From an uncultured bacterium (GTDB lineage: Bacteria > Bacillota > Clostridia > Lachnospirales > Lachnospiraceae): a DNA stretch of 64,000 bases. The DNA lies in contig CAMXIF010000012.1 of NCBI GenBank assembly GCA_947243845.1, positions 34,555-98,554 on the forward strand, in the 5' to 3' direction. Shown piece after piece: positions 49,045 through 57,435 of the stretch. The notes beneath the pieces are model-generated. The model saw only the letters and a list, made by a program, of their open reading frames with translations, was not told the origin of the DNA and made no database searches. Position 1 is the stretch's first letter; the number at the start of each line of letters is the position of its first letter. The position numbers and the translations under genes are program-made.

Positions 49045-49548
49045 ATGGACAAGCAGATATTGGATGCCTGCTGTGGAGGCAGGATGTTCTGGTTTGATAA
49101 GAACGACCCACATACGATCTTCATGGATAACAGGGTCATGCACGAAGTACTGTGTGACGAAAGAAAGTTAGACGTTAATCCCGACATCATCGGAGATTTT
49201 AGAGATATTCCGTTTGGCGATGATACATTTTATCTGGTCGTATTTGATCCGCCGCATCTGATAAAAGTCGGTGAGAACTCATGGTTGGCCAAGAAATACG
49301 GAAGACTTTCCGAAACATGGCGGGAGGATTTGAGACAAGGATTCTCAGAGTGTATGAGAGTGCTGAAACCTTATGGAGTTTTGGTATTCAAGTGGAATGA
49401 GGGGCAGATAAATTTTAGTGAGGTTCTCAAAGTAATCGGTCAGACGCCACTATTTGGAGACAGAAGAGGAAAAACACGTTGGGTTGTGTTTATGAAACAG
49501 CAGAATGAGAGAAGAGGAGGGGAAGACTATGATTCATGCAATATGTGA
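49045..49548 (+). CDS. Class I SAM-dependent methyltransferase
   Basis: 167 residues. ILDACCGGRMFWFDKNDPHTIFMDNR is the SAM-binding start, FYLVVFDPPHLIKVG contains the DPPH catalytic motif of the DNA/RNA amino-methyltransferase type, and ECMRVLKPYGVLVFKWNE is the following strand-helix. It probably methylates DNA, perhaps adenine or cytosine N4, protecting the phage genome; the target is unknown. Confidence 0.8.
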   Translation: MDKQILDACCGGRMFWFDKNDPHTIFMDNRVMHEVLCDERKLDVNPDIIGDFRDIPFGDDTFYLVVFDPPHLIKVGENSWLAKKYGRLSETWREDLRQGFSECMRVLKPYGVLVFKWNEGQINFSEVLKVIGQTPLFGDRRGKTRWVVFMKQQNERRGGEDYDSCNM

Positions 49549-49825
49549 CTTTTGTGGGAAGGAAGCACAGGGCAGGCCCGTATTGCTCTCAATGACGCCT
49601 TTCTTCGGGTTTGCGAGAGAACATACTGATACAAAGCCTTACGGGGTAGAAGAGAAAACAAAGAGTTTCGTCATTTGCTGTGTGTGTCGAGAGAAGCATA
49701 ATCTGCCAAATCCGTATGAAACGTATTCGGGGGTCACCGCGCAGGAGGTAAAGTATGAGAAGACGCTTGATAGTTACACATACAAGGATTTGTTAGCTGA
49801 CGATGAACGAGATGAAAAGTCTTAG
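49529..49825 (+). CDS. Small zinc-finger-like phage protein
   Basis: 98 residues. ICDFCGKEAQGRPVLLS and VICCVCREKHNLPNP give two CxxC pairs, a probable zinc site. It overlaps the methyltransferase by 20 bases. ATG at 49529 follows GAGGAGGGGAAG. Function unknown. Confidence 0.6.
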   Translation: MIHAICDFCGKEAQGRPVLLSMTPFFGFAREHTDTKPYGVEEKTKSFVICCVCREKHNLPNPYETYSGVTAQEVKYEKTLDSYTYKDLLADDERDEKS

Positions 49826-49838
49826 TGGAGGTGGAGGG

Positions 49839-50030
49839 ATGCGGGCTTACAGGGTGTCCAAAGAATGTAATAGTCCAACGGATGAGAAAATCAAATTGAT
49901 AAAGGAATATGATGTGGCTGACTTGCTTTATGTACTCCGAGACATAGAGAGGAATCCTAAACGGTATGACGAGTGTGTTATAAAAAATGTTGTGGATAGG
50001 CTTTATGACGCAGGGATTATGTGTATCTGA
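49839..50030 (+). CDS. Small hypothetical phage protein
   Basis: 63 residues, MRAYRVSKECNSPTDEKIKLIKEYDVADLLYVLRDIERNPKRYDECVIKNVVDRLYDAGIMCI, helical. ATG at 49839 follows GTGGAGGTGGAGGG; an earlier ATG at 49803 overlaps the previous gene. No family recognised. Confidence 0.55.
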   Translation: MRAYRVSKECNSPTDEKIKLIKEYDVADLLYVLRDIERNPKRYDECVIKNVVDRLYDAGIMCI

Positions 50031-50068
50031 TTATAAATTTTAAAGAGTGTATTAGTGGAGGCGGCAGG

Positions 50069-50482
50069 ATGAATCTGGAATTATTAAAGGAGTATAAGAG
50101 CAAAAAGGAAGAAATTGCTGAGCTGGCATATAAGCTTGAGCATCTTTCAAGTGATTTAGTCGGTAATAGTACTATCTTAGATTACCAAAAGGGTTATCCA
50201 AGGCCACAAGCTGTAGTCGGGACAGACCAAGAGAGGTTTTATCGATTAAACGCCCAGTGGCGCCAAAGAAAGGAACAGCTTGAGGATGAGTGTAGTAAGG
50301 TGGAGGACTTTATAGAGGGTATACCGGATAGTCTGACAAGGAGGATATTCAGGATGCGCTATATCGATAATATGTCGCAAAGGCAGATTGCGGAAAAAGT
50401 ACACATTGATAAAAGTACGGTTTCCAGAAAAATTGAAAAATTTTTTAAAGTTGCACCCAATGCAACAAATGCAACATTATAA
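50069..50482 (+). CDS. Sigma-70 region 4-like late regulator (DUF1492/RinA-like)
   Basis: 137 residues. The N-terminal half is a helical coiled region (KEYKSKKEEIAELAYKLEHLSSDLV). The C-terminal domain, IPDSLTRRIFRMRYIDNMSQRQIAEKVHIDKSTVSRKIEKFFK, is a sigma region 4-like helix-turn-helix. Proteins of this type lie just before terminase genes and activate late transcription. The end reads VAPNATNATL, from TGCAAC repeats that resemble the repressor operator. Confidence 0.82.
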   Translation: MNLELLKEYKSKKEEIAELAYKLEHLSSDLVGNSTILDYQKGYPRPQAVVGTDQERFYRLNAQWRQRKEQLEDECSKVEDFIEGIPDSLTRRIFRMRYIDNMSQRQIAEKVHIDKSTVSRKIEKFFKVAPNATNATL

Positions 50483-50529
50483 TAATACTTAGGGAGTCCA
50501 GCAGAGCCCCCTCAATTGGATACCAGCAG

Positions 50530-50571
50530 AAAGTTCCGTCCCAGGTTATCAGAGAACTGAGGCGGAACTTT
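50530..50571 (+). terminator. Hairpin after the late regulator
   Basis: AAAGTTCCG (50530-50538) pairs with CGGAACTTT (50563-50571) around a longer loop that can fold into a second weak stem, and TTATGTTTTTTG follows. Probable terminator. Confidence 0.55.
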
Positions 50572-50585
50572 TATGTTTTTTGAAA

Positions 50586-50640
50586 ATGTGTATAAAATAC
50601 ACATAAACATATTGACGAATGTGTAAAAAATGTGTATTAT
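50586..50640 (+). promoter_or_regulatory. hicA: HicAB promoter with operator repeats
   Basis: TTGACG (50612-50617), a 17-base spacer and TATTAT (50635-50640) form the promoter. ATGTGTAT/ATACACAT (50586-50604) is an inverted repeat just upstream, and AATGTGTA recurs twice within the spacer region. These are likely sites for HicB autoregulation. Confidence 0.7.
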
Positions 50641-50660
50641 ATATACATAAGGAGGGCATA

Positions 50661-50831
50661 ATGAAACAGAGAGACCTAATAAAGAAACTGGAAAAAGCGG
50701 GATTTGAACTAACACGGCACGGTGGCGGTCACGACATATACAAGCGCGGGAGTGACGAAGAGCAGATCCCAAGGCACCGAGAGATTGACGAAAGATTAGC
50801 GAGAGCGATATTGAGAAAATGGGGATTGTAA
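50661..50831 (+). CDS. hicA: HicA-type toxin
   Basis: 56 residues, KQRDLIKKLEKAGFELTRHGGGHDIYKRGSDEEQIPRHREIDERLARAILRKWGL, with the catalytic histidine in GGGHDIY. It cleaves mRNA when not bound by HicB. ATG follows AAGGAGGGCATA. This is the second HicAB pair of the prophage and unlike the first has the toxin gene first. Confidence 0.88.
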   Translation: MKQRDLIKKLEKAGFELTRHGGGHDIYKRGSDEEQIPRHREIDERLARAILRKWGL

Positions 50832-50901
50832 GATCCCCACATCTCAATATAAATATAGACAGGAAACGAAGAGAAGAGGAAAAGAAAGAAGAGGAAGAGA
50901 A

Positions 50902-51324
50902 ATGAAGAATGTATATCCTGTAATATTTACACCGCTGGGTAATGATAAAGATACCGTATTGATAGAGGTTCCAGATTGGAATATACTGACAGAGGGGTAT
51001 GGGATGGCAGATGCCATGTATATGGCCAGGGATGCGATCGGGTTAAAAGGCATAGATTATGAGGATAACGGAAAGGAGATTCCGGAACCTAGCGCGATAG
51101 GTTCGATCGATGTATCTAAGGGAACCTTTGCGGACGATGGAGAGGGCTACGTGTCTTTAGTGGACATTGATTTTACAGAGTATCGCCGTAAAGTGGATAA
51201 TAAGACTGTACGCAGGAATGTCACGATCCCGAATTGGTTGAATCAGGAGGCAGAGAAAGCGCATCTTAATGTATCAAGAGTTTTACAGGAAGCCTTGATG
51301 GCTAAACTGGATGTTTCAAGGTAA
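50902..51324 (+). CDS. hicB: HicB-type antitoxin with DNA-binding tail
   Basis: 140 residues. The N-terminal RNase-H-like HicB fold (PVIFTPLGNDKDTVLIEVPDWNILTEGYGMADAMYMARDAIGL) is followed by a C-terminal ribbon-helix-helix segment (TVRRNVTIPNWLNQEAEKAHLNVSRVLQEALMAKL). It neutralises HicA and probably represses the operon at the repeats upstream. Confidence 0.9.
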   Translation: MKNVYPVIFTPLGNDKDTVLIEVPDWNILTEGYGMADAMYMARDAIGLKGIDYEDNGKEIPEPSAIGSIDVSKGTFADDGEGYVSLVDIDFTEYRRKVDNKTVRRNVTIPNWLNQEAEKAHLNVSRVLQEALMAKLDVSR

Positions 51325-51362
51325 ACAGCGGCATGATATAATAGAGCAAGAGAAAAACGGGT

Positions 51363-51390
51363 AAAAGCATCAGGGTGATCTGGTGCTTTT
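51363..51390 (+). terminator. Terminator between HicAB and terminase
   Basis: AAAAGCATCAG (51363-51373) pairs with CTGGTGCTTTT (51380-51390) with one G-U pair. It would insulate the toxin-antitoxin operon from the late genes. Confidence 0.65.
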
Positions 51391-51437
51391 ATTATGCTGT
51401 GAATATCGATATTTCAAACAGATAGGAAGGTGAGGAG

Positions 51438-51887
51438 GTGGCCGGGTATGAGAACATAAGAGATAAGGGATTTGATAAACGAACTACGGAGGAACTACGG
51501 GAGATCACTTCCAGAGCCGGAAGGGCATCAGGGGAGAGCAGACGCCGGAAGGCGGATTTCCGGAAAACCTTAAATATGTTGTTGACTGCCGAGATTGATA
51601 ATCCTGAATGGACGCCTATCCTGCAGGAGTTAGGACTTGACAGTACATTAGAGTCAGCAGTGAACATGGCTATGATCAAAAAGGCATTGCTGGGAGATGT
51701 AAAAGCATATGTCGCAATACGTGATACACTCGGACAGACGACCAAGTCAGAGAGGGATCTCGAGGAGCAGGATGAGAAGATCAAGTCTGCAAAATTGGAG
51801 AATGAAGAGAAGCGCAAAAAAGCAAAAGAGGACGAGAGTAACAGCCTTAGCGATATCATAGAAAGGGCATTTAATGGTAGAAAATGA
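51438..51887 (+). CDS. Terminase small subunit-like protein
   Basis: 149 residues. GYENIRDKGFDKRTTEELREITSRAGRASGESRRRKADFRKTLNMLL is the conserved N-terminal region of the small-terminase-like proteins found before TerL in Bacillota phages; the C-terminal part is a charged coiled coil. It would recognise phage DNA for packaging. GTG at 51438 follows GGTGAGGAG. It overlaps terL by ATGA. Confidence 0.72.
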   Translation: MAGYENIRDKGFDKRTTEELREITSRAGRASGESRRRKADFRKTLNMLLTAEIDNPEWTPILQELGLDSTLESAVNMAMIKKALLGDVKAYVAIRDTLGQTTKSERDLEEQDEKIKSAKLENEEKRKKAKEDESNSLSDIIERAFNGRK

Positions 51888-53293
51888 GTATATCAGAAGA
51901 GGCCATCAGGTATTATGCCAGAAATCCAATCGACTTTGTAGAAGACATTATCGGTGCCAAGCCGGACGATAACCAGAGGGCGATATTGAGGAGCGTAGAG
52001 GCAGAACCTATGACATCTGTCCGTTCTGGTCATGGAGTCGGAAAGAGCGCTGTGGAGAGTTGGGCGATCATATGGTTCCTGTGCACAAGGCCGTATCCCA
52101 AGGTACCGTGCACAGCGCCTACCCAGCATCAGCTGTTTGACATTTTATGGGCAGAGGCGGCAAAGTGGATCAGGAATAATCCGGCACTTAAGAAAGAGTT
52201 GATATGGACAAATGAAAAGATATACATGGCGGGGCATCCGGAGGAATGGTTTGCGGCCGCACGTACTGCGACAAATCCAGATGCATTGCAGGGATTTCAC
52301 GCGGAGCATCTGTTATTTATCATAGATGAAGCCTCCGGAGTGAAGGATATTGTCTTTGAACCGGTATTAGGGGCCCTGTCGACAGAGGGAGCAAAGTTGT
52401 TGATATGCGGGAACCCAACACGTTTGTCGGGTTTTTTCTATGACAGTCATCATAAGAACAGGGCAGATTATAATGTGATCCATATTGATGGACGTACAAG
52501 TTCAAGGGTGGATCTAAAGTATGTCAGCAAGATGAGTAAGATGTTCGGTACTGACAGTGATGTATTTCGTGTGAGAGTTGCCGGCGATTTTCCCAAACAG
52601 GAAGAAGATGTATTTATCGGATTGTCTATGGTTGAGCAGAGTTGTATGAATGACCTTCCGGAAAATAGGGAGATCCAACGCATATCTTTTGGCGTTGATG
52701 TAGCACGATATGGGAATGATGAAACGGTGATAGCCCAAAATGTAGGTGGTAAGATCACTCTGCCGGCTATACTTCGGGGACAGAGCCTGATGACGACAGT
52801 TGGAAAAGTCGTTCAGCTGTATAGACAGACATTGGCAGAATATCCCCGGTACGATGGAGATATATACGCCAATATTGATGATACTGGCTTGGGTGGGGGC
52901 GTTACAGACCGCTTAGAAGAAGTCAAGGAGGAGGAACATCTCACGAGGCTGATAGTCGTCCCTGTCAATGCGGCTGGAAGGGTTCCCGATGAGGTAATCT
53001 CTGATGGAAAGAGTAAGATCAGAGCGAGAGAGGTCTATGATAATCTGACCAGCTATCTGTGGGGAACGGTTAAAGAATATTTGAGGAAAGAAGAGATTGC
53101 GCTGCCAGACGATGAGGATCTTGTAGCGCAGTTATCTTGCAGGAAATATAGATTGACGAGCAAGGGTAAAGTTCAGCTTGAGAGTAAAGAAGAGATGAAA
53201 AAAAGAGGAATAAATTCTCCAGACAGAGCGGATGCAGTCGCACTTTCTTGTTATGAAGGAGAAAAGGTATTCAGTATTGAGGGATTGCTGTGA
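51884..53293 (+). CDS. terL: Terminase large subunit
   Basis: 469 residues. Walker A is SGHGVGKS (residues 48-55), Walker B LLFIIDEASGV at about residues 142-152, and the RNase-H-like nuclease has FGVDVARYGNDETVIA (residues about 268-283), NIDDTGLGGGVTDRLEE and SPDRADAVALS. It packages and cuts phage DNA at the portal. Confidence 0.93.
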   Translation: MSISEEAIRYYARNPIDFVEDIIGAKPDDNQRAILRSVEAEPMTSVRSGHGVGKSAVESWAIIWFLCTRPYPKVPCTAPTQHQLFDILWAEAAKWIRNNPALKKELIWTNEKIYMAGHPEEWFAAARTATNPDALQGFHAEHLLFIIDEASGVKDIVFEPVLGALSTEGAKLLICGNPTRLSGFFYDSHHKNRADYNVIHIDGRTSSRVDLKYVSKMSKMFGTDSDVFRVRVAGDFPKQEEDVFIGLSMVEQSCMNDLPENREIQRISFGVDVARYGNDETVIAQNVGGKITLPAILRGQSLMTTVGKVVQLYRQTLAEYPRYDGDIYANIDDTGLGGGVTDRLEEVKEEEHLTRLIVVPVNAAGRVPDEVISDGKSKIRAREVYDNLTSYLWGTVKEYLRKEEIALPDDEDLVAQLSCRKYRLTSKGKVQLESKEEMKKRGINSPDRADAVALSCYEGEKVFSIEGLL

Positions 53294-53318
53294 TAACAGG
53301 GTGGGGTGTTTGTGCGAG

Positions 53319-55604
53319 ATGAAAAATAGTGTAAGTGAATATACCCGGGAAAGAAATGGCAGGCGCATATTGGACATGAAATATTCTGACGCTGGGGAAG
53401 AAAAGGTTAAAGATTATGATTTAGGAATGATGACTGGTCAGGGTATGACGATACGCCATGACGGCTATAAGAATATGCTGACGAAATATGGAACAGCACA
53501 GGACAGTTCAACGGCATACTCCTATGTCATGGAAGATATCATCCCCGACTTGGATCTGACGGAACAGTATTTTGGAAACGGGTTGTTTGCCAAGATCATA
53601 GATTCGCCTTCGGAGGAAGCTGTTAAGCATGGTTATGATTTTAAGCTGAGCGATCCGAAGATAGAAGACTTTATTTCGGATGAACTCGATCGCCTTGATT
53701 GGGAAGAGACAGCAGCCACAGCCATCAAGTGGACCAGACTTTATGGTGGTGCAGTCGTAGTGATGCTAGTCGATGATGGATGTGACCTTGAGGAGCCGCT
53801 TGACTGGGACAATGCGGAGGAGATTGAGGAACTTCTCGTATATGAGAGGGCGATAGTACAGCCAGACCAAACATCTTTATATACATATAACCCCGGTTCT
53901 GCAAGGCGATATGGCAGCAGGTTTCAGAGGCCAGAGTTTTATACTATTAACAGCAGGCACGGGGCATTTAGGGTACATGAAAGTAGGTGCCTTGTCTTCC
54001 AGAATGGAAAACTTCCGGAAACAGGTGTATATCCCACGTATCTTTATTTTGGAATCCCTGAGTATCTGAGGATTAAGGATGCATTACGGGATGCGGTCGT
54101 GTCGCATTCTACAGCGCCTAAGATGCTTGACAGATGTGTACAGGCCATCTATAAGTTGAAAAATCTTTCCGAGTTGTTACGGACAGACGAGGGAGAAGAT
54201 AAGGTATTAGACAGGATAGAACTTATCGATCTGGCAAGGGGACTTTTGAACACTCTTGTTATCGATGCAGATGGTGAGGACTATGATTTTAAGAGTATGT
54301 CCCTCGCTGGTGTCAAGGACGTTATTGACACTACATGCAATATGCTCAGTGCCGTGACGAATATTCCTCAAACAATTTTGTTTGGACGTTCTCCCGCTGG
54401 TGAGAACAGTACTGGCGACAGCGACATGGAGAATTATTATAACTTCGTAAATAAGATCCAGAAGATGATGCTGAAGAAGAATATGCGCATCCTTTTGGAT
54501 CTTATATTTAAATGTGGGCAGCATAAAGGTGAGATTCAAGAGATACCGGCCTATAAGGTAGGGTTCAAACCTTTGTGGTCCATGAGTGAGACTGAGCAGG
54601 CGAATGTTGATGCAATGAGAGCAACAACAGAACAGACAAAGGCGGCGACAGCCCAGGTTTACGTTGATATGCAGGTACTTGATCCATCAGAGGTGCGTGC
54701 AGGTCTGAAGAAGTCAGAAGAGTATACGATCAACGACCTTTTAAACGAGGAGGATGATCTTGATATTGCAGACCTTTTAGGGATTGAGGATTCCGAGGGA
54801 ACTGTAACGGAAAAGGCACAGATGGATGCGCAGGCAGATGATATTTCCCTGCAGGAAGGTGTTGGGGTTATCGTCATACGAAACGGTAGGATCCTTGTAG
54901 CTGAGAGAATCGATGGCGGAGGCTTGTGTGGTCCAGGTGGACATGTGGAACTGGGAGAGACACCTGAAATGGCAGCAGGCAGGGAGACTGAAGAAGAGTT
55001 TGGCATTATCCCGCGGGAATTGCTCTATTTGGGAAGGGTTGAGCCTGAGTGTCCAGAACTGATTTCACACATATTTTTATGTACGGAATACAAGGGCTGT
55101 CCGAGAGCTGATAGCATAGAGATGAAAGATGCCTGTTTTATGACACTTAGCGATTTAGAGCATATGGAGAATCGGTTGTTCCCGCCATTCTTTGAATCGC
55201 TCATGCTGCTGATATCTGCTTTGGGAATGAGGCATGATGAGGGAAATAGTAATTCGGGTAATCATGGGCATAAAGGAAGACCAGGACAACTTGGCGGTTC
55301 TGGCGGCGGTGGCAGCAGGCAGGGTAAGCCTTTATCCGCTCAGCAAAGAAAAGAATATGAGCAAAAAATCGTTGGACAGAGGACGAGTAAAGGTGTTACT
55401 ATTAAGAAGTTATCAAAGCATACTTGTGAAAGATGCGGACAGAGAAGGATATCCGCGAATAAGGTGATGGAGATTATCCAGCATCCGGAAACGGTAAAAC
55501 GTGATAGCACGCATGAGGGAAATAAGTTTCGATATCAGAAGGGACGTACTGTCGCAGTCGTAGATCATGATAATGGTGAGATAGTAACAGTATTTAAGCA
55601 TTAA
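53319..55604 (+). CDS. Phage portal (DUF1073) fused to Nudix domain and BECR-like toxin domain
   Basis: 761 residues in three parts. Residues 1-490 are a DUF1073-type portal protein (ILFGRSPAGENSTGDSDMENYYNFVNKIQ is the diagnostic block). Residues about 512-640 form a complete Nudix hydrolase; GGHVELGETPEMAAGRETEE continuing into EFGI fits the GX5EX7REUXEEXGU box exactly. A Gly/Ser linker (GGSGGGGSRQ) then leads to residues about 678-761, IVGQRTSKGVTIKKLSKHTCERCGQRRISANKVMEII, which resembles the BECR-type ribonuclease domains attached to other phage head proteins. The extra domains ride on the virion and may act on nucleotides and RNA. The start has no strong ribosome binding site. Confidence 0.78.
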   Translation: MKNSVSEYTRERNGRRILDMKYSDAGEEKVKDYDLGMMTGQGMTIRHDGYKNMLTKYGTAQDSSTAYSYVMEDIIPDLDLTEQYFGNGLFAKIIDSPSEEAVKHGYDFKLSDPKIEDFISDELDRLDWEETAATAIKWTRLYGGAVVVMLVDDGCDLEEPLDWDNAEEIEELLVYERAIVQPDQTSLYTYNPGSARRYGSRFQRPEFYTINSRHGAFRVHESRCLVFQNGKLPETGVYPTYLYFGIPEYLRIKDALRDAVVSHSTAPKMLDRCVQAIYKLKNLSELLRTDEGEDKVLDRIELIDLARGLLNTLVIDADGEDYDFKSMSLAGVKDVIDTTCNMLSAVTNIPQTILFGRSPAGENSTGDSDMENYYNFVNKIQKMMLKKNMRILLDLIFKCGQHKGEIQEIPAYKVGFKPLWSMSETEQANVDAMRATTEQTKAATAQVYVDMQVLDPSEVRAGLKKSEEYTINDLLNEEDDLDIADLLGIEDSEGTVTEKAQMDAQADDISLQEGVGVIVIRNGRILVAERIDGGGLCGPGGHVELGETPEMAAGRETEEEFGIIPRELLYLGRVEPECPELISHIFLCTEYKGCPRADSIEMKDACFMTLSDLEHMENRLFPPFFESLMLLISALGMRHDEGNSNSGNHGHKGRPGQLGGSGGGGSRQGKPLSAQQRKEYEQKIVGQRTSKGVTIKKLSKHTCERCGQRRISANKVMEIIQHPETVKRDSTHEGNKFRYQKGRTVAVVDHDNGEIVTVFKH

Positions 55605-55617
55605 GGAGTGTGGTCGT

Positions 55618-55869
55618 ATGAATGGGGAAAAAAGATTGACAGATCAGCAAAAAGAATTTGTCAAAAAGGAACTTGGCTTAACGGAAGAGGAATTCTTTTG
55701 TAGGAAAGAGCACGATTATGACCAGCTTATTGATGATTTAGCCGATATAGAGATAGAAGAGACAATAAAAGCGGGTGATAATGATTTGTCTCCAAGAGGC
55801 ATAATGGCGGTAGAGATGGTGGATTTTATTCATGGGCCGTATTATCCGGAGGATGACGATGAGTGGTAG
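55618..55869 (+). CDS. Small acidic protein, possible immunity partner
   Basis: 83 residues, strongly acidic (EKEFVKK... then DDLADIEIEETIKAGDNDLSPRG, ending PYYPEDDDEW), starting 13 bases after the portal-toxin stop, with AAGGAGTG before the ATG. Size, charge and position fit an immunity protein for the C-terminal toxin domain of the preceding gene. No family recognised; it could equally be a small head-associated protein. Confidence 0.55.
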   Translation: MNGEKRLTDQQKEFVKKELGLTEEEFFCRKEHDYDQLIDDLADIEIEETIKAGDNDLSPRGIMAVEMVDFIHGPYYPEDDDEW

Positions 55870-55974
55870 CAGAGAGGAAAACGCTCCGCTGATGAAAAAG
55901 TAAGTATTGATTATTAAAGGCGGCAGTCTGTGCAAAGTGCATAGGCTGTTTTTATTTGGAGATGGGGGATAGAT

Positions 55975-56871
55975 ATGGATGAAAGACTGCGGCAGGAAGC
56001 AGTACAGGAGCTTATTCGGAAGAAATTTCACGGGCATGATATCCTGATATCCAAATATACACCGGCCTTTCCAGCGGGCATAGAGCGAGAGTATGCCAGG
56101 GTATCGCGGCAATACATGAGACTGTTCAAGGAGTCTATTGAAGAGGAGATCCCGGTCTTAAAGGAGCAGATCATGAAAGAGCGCGGAACATATCACGCGG
56201 ATGGTATCAGCGATGTGATGGCGCTTCTCGAAAGAGTACTCGACAGGATACAAAAGAGGTTTGCCGAAAAGGAAGAAGGATATGGTCTAAGACGGAAACT
56301 GGAATCCCTGGCAAATATGACCAGAAAGCTTACAATCCGGGAATGGAAGAAAGCCGTGGACAGGACGCTCGGTGTCAATATCATGGAAGATTATTACCTG
56401 GGCGACTTTTTTCAGATTGCGCTTGATAGATGGGTGGATGAGAATGTATCCCTGATCAAGACGATACCAGCGGATACCCTGGATGATATGAGGATGATCG
56501 TAAAAGAGGGGTTCATGAACGGAAAGTCGACTACCCATATTATGAAAGAGATACAGCATAGATACAACGTAGGTAAGTCGCATGCCAGATTACTGGCAAG
56601 AGATCAGATAGGTAAGCTGAACGCATCGATCACTGAGGCACAGCAGAGGGATGCCGGGATAGAAGAGTATATCTGGGATGACTGCGGAGATAGCCGTGTA
56701 AGAAAATCGCACAAGGCATTGAATGGCAAGCGGTTCCGGTGGGATGATCCGCCAGTGGTCGATCAAAAGACAGGGCGCAGGTGTCATCCAGGGCAGGATT
56801 ATGAATGTCGGTGCAGGACAAAGCCGGTATTTAAGTTCGGGACGTTTAAGGCGCCGATAGCAAAAAAGTAG
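55975..56871 (+). CDS. Minor head protein (SPP1 gp7/Mu F-like)
   Basis: 298 residues of the phage head morphogenesis family. IIxxG-type block IVKEGFMNGKSTTHIMKEIQHRYNVGKSHARLLARDQIGKLNASITEAQQRDAGIEEYIW is the core, then DDCGDSRVRKSHKALNGKRFRWDDPP and CHPGQDYECRCRTKP close it. It sits inside or on the capsid near the portal. No extra toxin domain is attached, unlike in some relatives. Confidence 0.85.
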   Translation: MDERLRQEAVQELIRKKFHGHDILISKYTPAFPAGIEREYARVSRQYMRLFKESIEEEIPVLKEQIMKERGTYHADGISDVMALLERVLDRIQKRFAEKEEGYGLRRKLESLANMTRKLTIREWKKAVDRTLGVNIMEDYYLGDFFQIALDRWVDENVSLIKTIPADTLDDMRMIVKEGFMNGKSTTHIMKEIQHRYNVGKSHARLLARDQIGKLNASITEAQQRDAGIEEYIWDDCGDSRVRKSHKALNGKRFRWDDPPVVDQKTGRRCHPGQDYECRCRTKPVFKFGTFKAPIAKK

Positions 56872-56884
56872 AGGAGAAGGACAG

Positions 56885-57400
56885 ATGCTTGCATTAGCGA
56901 AGGATTATGAAGAAGAACTCGTAAAAAAAGAAAGAGAAACGTGGGAAAATAAAAAGTACTGGTATTACAATGCTTCCTCTTATATGAGGCCAATAGAAGT
57001 GGATGAAAACACATGGGATAGGATGCAGTATGTTTCGTTGAACAGTTCCGGGGAAGTGATAGGTTATCTCGGATATGGGGTAGAACGGCAGGCACGATAT
57101 GTCAGCAACCTTTGGATCGTTAATTTTGCGGACGATAAGTCTTTTGGGATTGATATCATGCGTATGGTAAAGGATATCTTTGAAAAGTATCGTTACAGGA
57201 AGATAGTCTTTTCCGTTATCATAGGAAATCCGATTGAAAGAAGTTATGACCGTTTGATCAAGCGTTATGGCGGACGGATTGTTGGAATACATAAAGAACA
57301 CGTAATGCTGCCGGACGGAAAGCTGTATGATGAGAAATTCTATGAGATATTTCGGACAGATTATCTCGAACGAAGGAAAAATGTGAACAACGCCGAATAG
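56885..57400 (+). CDS. GNAT acetyltransferase-like protein in the head module
   Basis: 171 residues. VSLNSSGEVIGYLGYGVERQARYVSNLWIVNF and GIDIMRMVKDIFEKYRYRKIVFSVIIGNPIERSYDRLIKRYGGRIVGIHKEHVMLPDGKLYDEKFYEI fit a GNAT fold, though the acetyl-CoA loop is degenerate. GGAGAAGGACAG precedes the ATG. An enzyme-like cargo gene between head genes; role unknown. Confidence 0.6.
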   Translation: MLALAKDYEEELVKKERETWENKKYWYYNASSYMRPIEVDENTWDRMQYVSLNSSGEVIGYLGYGVERQARYVSNLWIVNFADDKSFGIDIMRMVKDIFEKYRYRKIVFSVIIGNPIERSYDRLIKRYGGRIVGIHKEHVMLPDGKLYDEKFYEIFRTDYLERRKNVNNAE

Positions 57401-57409
57401 GCGTTTTTT
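57389..57409 (+). terminator. Terminator overlapping the GNAT-like stop
   Basis: AACGCC (57389-57394) and GGCGTT (57400-57405) form a 6-bp stem with a 5-base loop, followed by TTTT; the stop codon TAG lies in the loop and first base of the second arm. Confidence 0.65.
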
Positions 57410-57435
57410 ATATGCCTTGAAGGAGGTGTGAAAGA

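Noticed and set aside
55234..55467. 77-codon ORF overlapping the portal-toxin fusion
   Set aside because: It lies wholly within the linker and toxin domain in another frame and lacks family features.
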